Origin: an uncultured Tissierellia bacterium | GTDB taxonomy: Bacteria; Bacillota; Clostridia; Tissierellales; Peptoniphilaceae | Direction of reading: 5' to 3' | Length of the DNA: 12,404 nucleotides | Assembly: GCA_947278105.1 (NCBI GenBank) | Contig: CAMYOR010000019.1 | Span: 1-12,404 of the forward strand | Part shown: positions 1 through 6,383 of the stretch, in pieces | Layout: each line of letters opens with the position of its first letter | Numbering within the stretch: position 1 is the first letter of the stretch | Program-made: the position numbers and the translations under genes | Notes under the pieces: generated by a model | Database searches by the model: none | The model's input: the letters and a program-made list of their open reading frames with translations, nothing else | What the model was told of the DNA's origin: nothing

Positions 1-1
1 C

Positions 2-388
2 ACCAAAGGGTCGGCCTCATCTCCAGAGCAGCAGAAAATGGTCGAGGCGACCAAGCTTGCTCACAAGATGTACCCCAGACTTCCTGTCGACGGGGAGCTG
101 CAGTTTGACGCAGCCGTCGTTCCCGTGATTGGCGCCAGAAAAGCCCAGGGATCAAAAATCGCCGGCCATGCCAATGTCTTTGTTTTCCCCAACCTGGATG
201 CCGGCAATATCGGCTACAAGATTGGCCAGCACCTGGGTCACTACCTGGCCCTTGGCCCGATCCTTTTGGGTCTGAATGCTCCAATCAACGACCTTTCCCG
301 TGGGTGTACGGAAGAGGATGTCTTCCTGACAGCGATTGTTACGGCGGCCATGGCCCTGGAGCATTCTCTGCAGGATAAACCCTATTAA
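2..388 (+). CDS. pta: Phosphate acetyltransferase, C-terminal part (5' end outside window)
   Basis: The open frame enters from the left edge, with its first full codon at base 2, and gives 128 residues ending in TAA at 386-388. Signature stretches of the Pta C-terminal domain follow in order: TKGSA, DGELQFDAAVVP, a GHANVFVFPNLDAGNIGYK run, GPILLGLNAPINDLSRG, and a final alanine-rich helix. The family transfers acetyl between CoA and phosphate in the cytosol. It partners acetate kinase to make ATP from acetyl-CoA, as expected of a fermentative organism. The N-terminal portion and start codon lie outside the window. A strong terminator begins about 24 bases after the stop, so pta is the last gene of its transcript here. 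Propanediol-type PduL is unrelated in sequence; a phosphate butyryltransferase is a less likely alternative. Confidence 0.95.
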   Translation, partial: TKGSASSPEQQKMVEATKLAHKMYPRLPVDGELQFDAAVVPVIGARKAQGSKIAGHANVFVFPNLDAGNIGYKIGQHLGHYLALGPILLGLNAPINDLSRGCTEEDVFLTAIVTAAMALEHSLQDKPY

Positions 389-411
389 TCAGAAAAATTT
401 TATAAAAAAGA

Positions 412-458
412 AGACAGAGCTCGAACAAGGGAAAGGTTCGGGCTCTGTCTTTTTTTTT
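412..458. terminator. Strong bidirectional intrinsic terminator between pta and pncB
   Basis: A 15-base stem (412-426 with 436-450) contains a single G-T wobble and closes a 9-base purine loop. It is followed by about nine T residues on the plus strand. On the minus strand the same stem is followed by the complement of the A-rich run at about 391-410. It can therefore end pta transcription from the left and pncB transcription from the right, which suits the convergent arrangement. Confidence 0.92.
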
Positions 459-476
459 CTGGGAAAAGGAGATTCC

Positions 477-1937
477 TTATTCAATATGAAGGGCTTTGGC
501 CCGTTCTTCATTTAAGAGCCGCTGCTTTAGGTTCCAAAGATCCTTGGAAAGGTCGACCTTGTAAATATGGGGATGGTCGAACCGCTGGTATTCCTCCCAA
601 AGGGAGCCGACTTCTTTTTCGCAGTAATTCTTTCTCTCTTCTAGGGAGGGGAGGTCGTAGATGAGCGCTCCTTCGTGAAAAATATGCTCGTGCATGGGTC
701 GGACCCGGTAATTTTTTAGGAGGGTCTTTTTCCAGGTATAAGTAGGATGGAAGATTTCATAGGGCCCCCCATCCGGCATTGGTTCAGAGGCCAGGGCAAC
801 CAGGTCCGCTAGGGCCATCCCGTCCTGATCGTAGAACCGGTAGAAGTGCTTGAAGCCGGGAGTGGTAATCTTATCCACATTTTCCGTGACCTTGATCTTG
901 GGAACGGCTTCGCCGCGGATTTTCAGCTCATTGACCTTGTAAACGCCTCCAAAGACGGGGTCTGATGCGGCGGTAATAAGCCTTTCCCCGACGCCAAAGC
1001 TGTTGATTTGGGCTCCCTGGTCCAGGATGTCCCGAATCCGGTATTCATCCAGGCCATTGGAGGCGACGATGGAAGCATCGGGAAAGCCCGCTTCATCAAG
1101 CATGATCCGGGCCTTTTTGCTGAGGTAGGCGATATCGCCTGAATCCAGGCGGATTCCGCCGGGACGGTATCCCATCGGCTCAAGAACCTCTTTAAAGGTC
1201 CGAATGGCATTGGGAACGCCCGAATTTAACACATCGTAAGTATCGGCGAGAAGAATGCAGTTTGTGGGATAAGTTTTGGCATAAGCCTTAAAGGCTTCAA
1301 ATTCGCTGGGAAAATTCATCACCCAGGAATGGGCCATGGTTCCCAGAGCAGGAACGCCAAAGCGCTCATCGCAAAGAGTGTTGGCCGTCCCTACGCAACC
1401 GGCGATATAGGCGGCCTTGGCGCCTAAGGTGGCGGCATCAGGGCCTTGGGCCCGGCGGGACCCGAACTCCATCACCGGCCGTCCCTTGGCTGCCCGGACA
1501 ATGCGGTTGGCCTTGGTGGCAATGAGACTTTGGTGGTTTACCGTAAGAAGGAGCATCGTTTCCAGGAGGCTTGCTTGGATCACCGGAGCTTGGACAGTGA
1601 TTAGGGGTTCATTGGGGAAGACCACGGAGCCTTCCGGAACGGCCCAAATATCGCCGGTAAAGCGGAAATCCTTCAGGCTTTCCAAAAACTTTTCGTTAAA
1701 GATCTTTTTACTCTTTAAAAAATCGATGTTTTTCTCAGAAAAATGCAGGTCTTGGATATAATCGATTATGGTTTCCAGACCGCCGAAGATGGCAAAGCCG
1801 CCATGATCAGGGTTCTGTCGGTAGAAAAGATCAAAGGTGCTGATCACATCACCGGCTCCGTATTCGTAGTAACCGTTGGCCATGGTCATCTCATAGTAAT
1901 CAAAGAGCATGGTCAGGTTTTCTTCATTACGATTCAT
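477..1937 (-). CDS. pncB: Nicotinate phosphoribosyltransferase
   Basis: This cytosolic enzyme converts nicotinate and PRPP to nicotinate mononucleotide, the entry step of NAD salvage (Preiss-Handler pathway). The 486 residues are the normal length for the longer bacterial form. Visible family motifs are the N-terminal TMLFDYYEMTMANGYY, the EFGSRRAQGPDAA substrate loop (about 157-169), GTMAHSWV with the histidine phosphorylated in this family (H203), IRLDSGD (262-268) for phosphoribosyl binding, and GVGERLITAASDP (315-327). The start is supported by AGGAGG five bases upstream (1943-1948 on the minus strand). The gene stands alone, convergent to pta and divergent from the methyltransferase gene. 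No nadR-type or NAD-riboswitch leader was recognised. Nicotinamide phosphoribosyltransferase is the main alternative, but the motifs fit the nicotinate enzyme better. Confidence 0.95.
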   Translation of the reverse strand: MNRNEENLTMLFDYYEMTMANGYYEYGAGDVISTFDLFYRQNPDHGGFAIFGGLETIIDYIQDLHFSEKNIDFLKSKKIFNEKFLESLKDFRFTGDIWAVPEGSVVFPNEPLITVQAPVIQASLLETMLLLTVNHQSLIATKANRIVRAAKGRPVMEFGSRRAQGPDAATLGAKAAYIAGCVGTANTLCDERFGVPALGTMAHSWVMNFPSEFEAFKAYAKTYPTNCILLADTYDVLNSGVPNAIRTFKEVLEPMGYRPGGIRLDSGDIAYLSKKARIMLDEAGFPDASIVASNGLDEYRIRDILDQGAQINSFGVGERLITAASDPVFGGVYKVNELKIRGEAVPKIKVTENVDKITTPGFKHFYRFYDQDGMALADLVALASEPMPDGGPYEIFHPTYTWKKTLLKNYRVRPMHEHIFHEGALIYDLPSLEERKNYCEKEVGSLWEEYQRFDHPHIYKVDLSKDLWNLKQRLLNEERAKALHIE

Positions 1938-1962
1938 GGATTCCTCCTCAATAGTTGGGTGG

Positions 1963-1992
1963 GTTATAAAAGCATGGAAGATCGGTCCGCAA
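1963..1992 (-). promoter_or_regulatory. Candidate promoter of pncB
   Basis: On the minus strand TTGCGG (1992-1987) and TATAAC (1968-1963) are 18 bases apart, about 25 bases before the pncB start codon. That gives a short leader with the ribosome binding site near its 5' end. A perfect TATAAT lies further upstream on the same strand (2043-2038) but has no good -35 box. Either could be used. Confidence 0.4.
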
Positions 1993-2112
1993 AGGAAAGA
2001 ATCTTTTGCAAGGATTTTACCGGGGGCTTTTCCTAGTATTATATCGGAATTGAGACAAATGCGAGAAAATTCGGGAAAACATTTTTTAAGCCAGGGCTTT
2101 CAGGGGAAGGAA

Positions 2113-2145
2113 TATAATAAAGGGAAGGAAAACTTCCGTTTTTTT
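2113..2145 (+). promoter_or_regulatory. Candidate -10 box and small hairpin with T run ahead of the methyltransferase gene
   Basis: TATAAT sits at 2113-2118, about 75 bases before the next start codon, with no convincing -35 hexamer 16-18 bases upstream. Just after it GGAAG (2123-2127) pairs with CTTCC (2133-2137), followed by G and seven T residues (2139-2145). The hairpin resembles a short terminator, but it would lie at the very 5' end of a transcript starting from this -10 box. It may instead trim read-through from upstream. Confidence 0.25.
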
Positions 2146-2191
2146 AAAAGCTGCGTCCGATTCGGCGGTACATAGAGGGAAAGGAGGATGT

Positions 2192-2977
2192 ATGGTTTGG
2201 AAGAAATATAAAAGGGGGGAGGGTTACTCCTATACCCTAGGGGCCTTTCCAACCATGGAGCTGGTAAAAAACGCTCCGGAAAAGGTTCTTGAAATCCTCA
2301 TTTCCCAGGATTTTCGAGAAAAAGAGTCCCTCATCCCATTTTTAGAGGAGAAAAAAATTCCCTACCGGCTGGCCGATAAGGATCTAAGGAGACTTGCGGT
2401 CAAGGGGAATACCTACCTGGCTGGAATTTTTAAAACCCTTCATGAGGAGGTGGCGGATGAAAATCATGTGGTCCTGGACCGGGTTTCGGACATGGGAAAC
2501 CTGGGAAGTATTTCCCGGACCCTTTTAGCCTTTGGACTCCATGACCTGGTTACCCTGGGGGATTCCTGCGACTTTGACCATCCCCGGACCGTTCGATCTT
2601 CTATGGGGGCGGTTTTTCACCTTCGCTATTCCCACTTTGAAAATCTGGAGGCTTACCGGAAGGCCTTTCCGGATCCGGCCCGGACTCTTTTCCTCTTTAT
2701 GGTAGATCCGAAAGCCCAGGCCCTTTGCTCACAGAGGCCTGCTGGAAAATGGTCCTTGGTCTTTGGAAATGAAGGATCGGGCCTGGATCCCGGAGCGGCT
2801 TGCTATGGAAGAGCTGTCTTTATCCCCCAATCCGGGGAGGTTGATTCCCTCAATCTTACTACCGCCTGCGCCATCGGTCTCTACCATTTTTCTTTAGAAA
2901 GATTCCTGGCGGCCCCGGGATCAGGCCCTTCTTCCGGGCGGAATGAAGGACCCGGACTTGTCGATCCGGGAAAGTAG
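2192..2977 (+). CDS. TrmH/SpoU-family RNA 2'-O-methyltransferase
   Basis: The 261-residue protein has an N-terminal substrate-binding segment (about 1-90) and a C-terminal SPOUT methyltransferase domain. Motif 1 is DRVSDMGNLGSISRT (96-110) with the conserved Asn and Arg. Motif 2 is FGNEGSGL (191-198). Motif 3 is IPQSGEVDSLNLTTACAIGLY (211-231), forming the trefoil-knot SAM site. Members transfer a methyl group from S-adenosylmethionine to a ribose 2'-hydroxyl in tRNA or 23S rRNA; which nucleotide cannot be told from sequence. AAGGAGG lies four bases before the chosen ATG. The tail beyond residue 238 is Gly/Pro-rich and looks unconserved. The stop codon TAG is directly part of the next gene's ribosome binding site, which implies one transcript with the HAD phosphatase. 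Confidence 0.88.
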   Translation: MVWKKYKRGEGYSYTLGAFPTMELVKNAPEKVLEILISQDFREKESLIPFLEEKKIPYRLADKDLRRLAVKGNTYLAGIFKTLHEEVADENHVVLDRVSDMGNLGSISRTLLAFGLHDLVTLGDSCDFDHPRTVRSSMGAVFHLRYSHFENLEAYRKAFPDPARTLFLFMVDPKAQALCSQRPAGKWSLVFGNEGSGLDPGAACYGRAVFIPQSGEVDSLNLTTACAIGLYHFSLERFLAAPGSGPSSGRNEGPGLVDPGK

Positions 2978-2987
2978 AGGCATTCCA

Positions 2988-3692
2988 ATGAAAAAAAGAC
3001 TTCTTGTTTTTGACCTGGACGGGACCCTTCTTTACACCCTTCCTTCGATTTTAAGGGGGCTAAATCGGACTCTGGAGCCTTTGGGAAGGGGAAAAATTAC
3101 CCTAAAGGAGTGCCGGGAATTCGTTGGGAACGGATCTGAAAAGCTGATTCAACGTTCCTTAAAGAGATTGGGCCTGGAAAATCTAAGCGCCAAAAAAAAG
3201 GAAGAAATTTTACAGGCCTATAATCAGGCTTATCTTTCGGACCCCATTGAGGGGACTTGTCCCTATCCGGGCATTTTCGATTTCATAAAAGAGAGGAAAG
3301 AAGCGGGGGATCTTCTGGGCGTTTTTTCTAATAAACCAGACTTCATCTGTCATCCGATCCTTGACCATTTTTTCCCGGAAGGAACCTTTGACCTGGTCCG
3401 GGGAGCTCGACCGGATACGCCGAAAAAACCCAATCCCCAGGGCCTTTTTTTGATGATGGAGGACCTGGGTCTGGGCCCCCATTCAACGATCTACATTGGC
3501 GATTCCGAAGTGGATGCCCTTTTGGGAAAGGCAGCGGGAGCAAGGACCCTTCTTGTCAGTTATGGTTACCGAGATCGGCCTCTTCTAGAAGAGACCGGTT
3601 TATTGATTTTGGATTCTGTTTCAGACCTGGGAGAAGCGATTCGAAAAATGGATGAAGAAAAATCCGGAGACTCGGCAGGGATTCAGGAGTAA
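2988..3692 (+). CDS. HAD-superfamily phosphatase, phosphoglycolate phosphatase type
   Basis: The 234-residue protein starts at ATG 2988 and not at the in-frame ATG 2943. The chosen start has TAGAGG seven bases upstream, does not overlap the previous gene, and puts FDLDGTLL near the N terminus as usual. HAD motif I carries nucleophile D9 and acid/base D11. Motif II is FSNK with S114. Motif III is the Lys of KKPNP (146-147). Motif IV is IGDSEVDA with D172 and D176. The cap segment containing EFVGNGSEKLIQRSL is typical of Gph-like subfamily IA enzymes. It probably dephosphorylates 2-phosphoglycolate or another small phosphate ester in the cytosol. Substrate assignment within this family from sequence is unreliable, so no gene symbol is given. 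Confidence 0.85.
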   Translation: MKKRLLVFDLDGTLLYTLPSILRGLNRTLEPLGRGKITLKECREFVGNGSEKLIQRSLKRLGLENLSAKKKEEILQAYNQAYLSDPIEGTCPYPGIFDFIKERKEAGDLLGVFSNKPDFICHPILDHFFPEGTFDLVRGARPDTPKKPNPQGLFLMMEDLGLGPHSTIYIGDSEVDALLGKAAGARTLLVSYGYRDRPLLEETGLLILDSVSDLGEAIRKMDEEKSGDSAGIQE

Positions 3693-3728
3693 CCGGGAAG
3701 AGGGGCAGGACAGATTTGATTTTTATCG

Positions 3729-3759
3729 GGCCGCCGGCCGCGAAGAAGGGGCCTTTTTT
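3729..3759 (+). terminator. Possible weak terminator after the HAD phosphatase gene
   Basis: GC-rich GGCC segments (3729-3732, 3736-3739 and 3750-3753) can pair in several ways just before a run of six T residues (3754-3759). Each possible stem is only about four pairs, so the evidence is modest. Confidence 0.3.
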
Positions 3760-3777
3760 GAAGAATTGCGAAAGCTG

Positions 3778-3808
3778 TTGTTTTTTTCCCTCCCAGGGTA
3801 ACAATAAT
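3778..3808 (+). promoter_or_regulatory. Candidate promoter of the thioredoxin operon
   Basis: TTGTTT (3778-3783) is followed by AACAAT at a 16-base spacing or AATAAT at 19 bases, ending about 38 bases before the thioredoxin start. Neither combination is close to consensus. Confidence 0.3.
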
Positions 3809-3845
3809 AAAGATTCATCAGCAGAAAGAAGTGGAGGAGAAAATA

Positions 3846-4157
3846 ATGACACAGCAGATTAATACACAAGAATTTGAGACCAAGGTAAAAGAAGGAAAAG
3901 GCCTGATTTTAGTGGACTTCTTTGCGACCTGGTGCGGACCCTGCAAAATGCTGGCGCCGACCCTGGAAGAGCTTTCCGGGGAGGGGTATGAGATTTATTC
4001 CATTGATGTCGATAAAGAAGAAGCTTTGGCCGCCTCTTTTGGCGTAATGAGCATTCCTACCTTAGTGTTCTTTAAAGACGGACAAAAGGTGGATCAGATG
4101 GTTGGCTTGGCGCCCAAGTCCACCATCCAGGCAAAGCTGGACTATTACAGCAAATAA
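3846..4157 (+). CDS. trxA: Thioredoxin
   Basis: A single-domain 103-residue protein with the classic thioredoxin fold signatures: VDFFATWCGPCK with redox cysteines C30 and C33, and the cis-proline loop SIPT (P71). It reduces disulfides in cytosolic proteins, for example ribonucleotide reductase and peroxiredoxins, and is recharged by a thioredoxin reductase. The start is ATG 3846, which has GGAGGAG (3833-3839) six bases upstream. A GTG at 3831 would overlap that site and is rejected. The gene is followed after two bases by the flavoprotein reductase gene, so the pair is almost certainly one operon and a dedicated couple. Confidence 0.95.
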   Translation: MTQQINTQEFETKVKEGKGLILVDFFATWCGPCKMLAPTLEELSGEGYEIYSIDVDKEEALAASFGVMSIPTLVFFKDGQKVDQMVGLAPKSTIQAKLDYYSK

Positions 4158-4159
4158 CC

Positions 4160-5044
4160 ATGAAAAAGACCTATGATGTTGCCATTGTCGGGGCGGGTCC
4201 GGCAGGAATGGCGGCGGCCCTAAACGCAGCGGTTCGCAATAAAAGCGTTCTTCTCTTGGGCCCGGACCAGTCCGGAAAGCTTATCAAGGCGCCCCGGTTA
4301 GAAAATGTCTTGGGCTTTAGCGAAGTGACCGGCAGAGACCTTTTAAAAAAGTTTCGCGAACATGTTGAAACCCATGAATCCATTGAATTTTGTCCGCTGA
4401 TGGCGCAGACCATCTATCCCATGGGAGAAGAAATTGGCATTTTGATGCCGGACCAGTCAATGGTCACCGCTCTTTCAGTTGTTATCGCAACGGGGGTGGA
4501 CTTTGGAAAGAGGATTCCCGGGGAAGAGGAATTTTTAGGCAGAGGCGTCGGGACCTGTGCGACCTGTGATGCGGCCCTTTATAAGGGAAAAAATGTGGTC
4601 ATTGTCGCTTACACTCCCCACGCCGCAGAAGATGCCAATTTTATCCATGAGATTGACGGGGAGACGACGGTAGTCAACCTGACTGGTCAGGACCTGGACC
4701 TGGATCCGGGGATCAAAGTCCTTCTACAAAAGCCCAGGGAACTAGTCGGAGAGGATCGGGCAAGAAAGCTGGTCTTGGAGGATGGAGAGCTAGAAGCTGA
4801 CGGGTTCTTTTTTATGAGAGAGGCGATTCCCGCTGACCGTCTGGTTCCGGGCATTGCCATGGACGGGCCGCATATTCAAGCAGGCCCGCAGATGGAAACG
4901 AGCCTGCCGGGAATTTTTGCCGCCGGAGATATTGTCGGTCTGCCTTACCAGGTGAGCGTTGCGATTGGCCGGGGACAAACGGCCGGTCTTTCCGCCGCAA
5001 AATATGCGACGAAAAAAGCCGCCGAGGCCAAAGAAAAAGCCTAA
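4160..5044 (+). CDS. Thioredoxin reductase-like flavoprotein, probably ferredoxin-dependent (FFTR type)
   Basis: A 294-residue flavoprotein, somewhat shorter than ordinary TrxB (about 310-320). The N-terminal FAD motif GAGPAG (11-16), the redox pair C133-A-T-C136 and the C-terminal FAD motif FAAGD are intact. The NADPH domain is not. Where TrxB has GGGxSAxEEA, this protein has AYTPHAAEDA (150-159). The HRRxxxR motif that binds the NADP phosphate is also missing, and the inter-CxxC domain looks shortened. This pattern is described for ferredoxin-dependent flavin thioredoxin reductases of Clostridia, which take electrons from reduced ferredoxin. The role here is inferred: recharging the thioredoxin encoded two bases upstream. 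No clear ribosome binding site lies within 15 bases of the start, so translation is probably coupled to trxA. A plain trxB annotation would be the default but overlooks the missing motifs. Confidence 0.85.
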   Translation: MKKTYDVAIVGAGPAGMAAALNAAVRNKSVLLLGPDQSGKLIKAPRLENVLGFSEVTGRDLLKKFREHVETHESIEFCPLMAQTIYPMGEEIGILMPDQSMVTALSVVIATGVDFGKRIPGEEEFLGRGVGTCATCDAALYKGKNVVIVAYTPHAAEDANFIHEIDGETTVVNLTGQDLDLDPGIKVLLQKPRELVGEDRARKLVLEDGELEADGFFFMREAIPADRLVPGIAMDGPHIQAGPQMETSLPGIFAAGDIVGLPYQVSVAIGRGQTAGLSAAKYATKKAAEAKEKA

Positions 5045-5048
5045 TCAG

Positions 5049-5066
5049 AGAGGGGTCCAGACCCTG
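5049..5066. repeat. 18-base palindromic repeat, copy 1
   Basis: AGAGGGGTCCAGACCCTG begins five bases after the reductase stop codon. It matches copy 2 at 16 of 18 positions, and its GGGT and ACCC arms can form a small hairpin. Confidence 0.6.
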
Positions 5067-5067
5067 T

Positions 5068-5123
5068 CAAAATGCCGACCTATACCTATGAAAGGGTGAG
5101 GTCGGCATTTTGCCATGTTTTTT
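5068..5123 (+). terminator. Terminator of the thioredoxin operon
   Basis: A perfect 14-base stem (5068-5081 with 5099-5112) closes a 17-base loop that can itself fold further (ACCT with GGGT). A run of six T residues follows at 5118-5123, six bases past the stem, and four T residues lie in the right arm. The stem also stands between the convergent FemAB-like gene and this operon. Confidence 0.75.
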
Positions 5124-5132
5124 GAGGGCCTC

Positions 5133-5150
5133 AGAGGGGTTCGGACCCTG
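5133..5150. repeat. 18-base palindromic repeat, copy 2
   Basis: AGAGGGGTTCGGACCCTG is a direct repeat of the element at 5049-5066, offset by 84 bases. The two differences fall in the loop between the GGGT and ACCC arms. A further hairpin (CAGCCT 5155-5160 with AGGCTG 5168-5173) follows at once. Confidence 0.6.
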
Positions 5151-5181
5151 CCGCCAGCCTGCGACTTAGGCTGAGTAGCTT

Positions 5182-6198
5182 TTACCGGTTTAAAAATTCC
5201 TCATAGAGGTTCGAGTCAAGGACAAGGTCAATTTCTCCTAAAAATTCCCGGTAGGAATCTTCCCCGATCAGCTCTCTTTTAAAGTGATAAAGTCCGCTGT
5301 TCATATCCTTGATAAAAATGCCGCCCATGTCGTACTCCTCCATCCCTTCTTCCATGGCATCTCGGATGACTTCGACATTCATCTGGAGACTGGGGTTGAG
5401 GTTTCTTTTTTCATTGGAAGAAGCCGCATAAATATAAAAGGCCTTTCGGTCATAAAAAATAACCAGACACATAGAAAGGATTTCCCCCTCCGAATCCCGG
5501 GTGAAATAGAGGCGGGCATCTTCAAAAGACTTCATCACCCGGTCAAAATAGGCCCGGGGGCGGTGACTGATTTTTTGCCGGGCGGCCATGATTTCGGTCA
5601 GCTCGTAAAAACGGTCCAGGGCCCTTTCATAGGCCGGGTCATCCTTCCGTAGGAAGGCCGTTTCAAGGCCCGTCCGATAGGTTTTGCGGACCTTGGTCCG
5701 CTGGCGGGCGGGCATTTCTTCAATCACCCCTTCCAGACTTTTCCCGGGAAGGGAGAGGATCATGTTCTGGCGGGGGTTAGAAAAGGAATGTTCGTTGAGG
5801 CCCCGGGTCCGAACGGAAAATCCCGCTTCTTGATAAGCCTTGACCAGGTCAGGATCGTAAGGGGTCTCCGGGTCCATTCGGACCAGAAAGGCTTTCCTTT
5901 TTTCAATTACCGGCCGGGCCTCTTCCAGGAGGGCCTGGACCATACTGAGGTCTTTCGGATCACAAACCGGTCCCCTCGGTGCATAGAGGAAGGAGTGGAC
6001 CCCGTCGTTGGAGATGCCGATCAGGGATAGAGCGGCTTGGATCTTTCCCCCCGATTCAAGGGTGACCAGGTCCGAGGACCAGTTATTTTTTACCTGGGCC
6101 CAGGAAATGGACTGGGTGGGCCGGCCGTAGGGACTGTTTTTTACGAAGGATTCATAGCGAGCCCTTTCCTGGGGCTTTTTTTGATCAATGACAGGCAT
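5182..6198 (-). CDS. FemAB-family peptidoglycan aminoacyltransferase
   Basis: The 338-residue protein matches the FemAB/MurM type. An N-terminal QSISWAQVKNNW segment (about 29-40) is followed by the family's YAPRGPVCD signature (72-80). Later it has a GNAT-like second domain with MCLVIFYDRKAFYIYAASS and the closing YDMGGI and LYHFKREL stretches. These enzymes use aminoacyl-tRNA to add the cross-bridge amino acid to the stem peptide of lipid-linked or nascent peptidoglycan, at the inner face of the membrane. The protein is shorter than FemA/FemB (about 420) and seems to lack their helical arm, which points to a FemX- or VanK-like member. The amino acid added cannot be read from sequence. The ribosome binding site is weak (AAAGAGA about six bases before ATG), so the start is less certain than for the neighbours. 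No clear promoter was found. Confidence 0.85.
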   Translation of the reverse strand: MPVIDQKKPQERARYESFVKNSPYGRPTQSISWAQVKNNWSSDLVTLESGGKIQAALSLIGISNDGVHSFLYAPRGPVCDPKDLSMVQALLEEARPVIEKRKAFLVRMDPETPYDPDLVKAYQEAGFSVRTRGLNEHSFSNPRQNMILSLPGKSLEGVIEEMPARQRTKVRKTYRTGLETAFLRKDDPAYERALDRFYELTEIMAARQKISHRPRAYFDRVMKSFEDARLYFTRDSEGEILSMCLVIFYDRKAFYIYAASSNEKRNLNPSLQMNVEVIRDAMEEGMEEYDMGGIFIKDMNSGLYHFKRELIGEDSYREFLGEIDLVLDSNLYEEFLNR

Positions 6199-6293
6199 GA
6201 AAATCTCTTTCTTTAATTTTATAAGGGTCCCTGAAAAAGGCTTTTTTCCGGTGAAAAGGGAAAGAAGAATTTTCGGGGAGGACTACTAAAAAT

Positions 6294-6335
6294 ATATCAG
6301 TTTCCTTTGATATGTGGTACTAATTATATATGTGT
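6294..6335 (+). promoter_or_regulatory. AT-rich promoter region of htrA with a possible operator
   Basis: TTGATA (6307-6312) is a good -35 box. It is followed by TATATA, TATATG or TATGTG at spacings of 12 to 16, none ideal. ATATCA (6294-6299) and TGATAT (6308-6313) form a dyad with an 8-base gap that overlaps the -35 box, where a repressor could bind. The exact promoter cannot be fixed by eye. Confidence 0.35.
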
Positions 6336-6383
6336 ATGTGAAAATTGGGGCTTTTGCGAACCCTTAGGAGGAAGGATAAAGGG

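Noticed and set aside
1938..2043. NAD-sensing riboswitch or NadR/NiaR-type operator upstream of pncB
   Set aside because: The leader is short from the better promoter, and no known NAD aptamer core or clear operator dyad was recognised.
1743..2175. Two overlapping plus-strand frames covering the pncB 5' end and the divergent intergenic region
   Set aside because: They are low-complexity antisense translations with no ribosome binding site or family resemblance.
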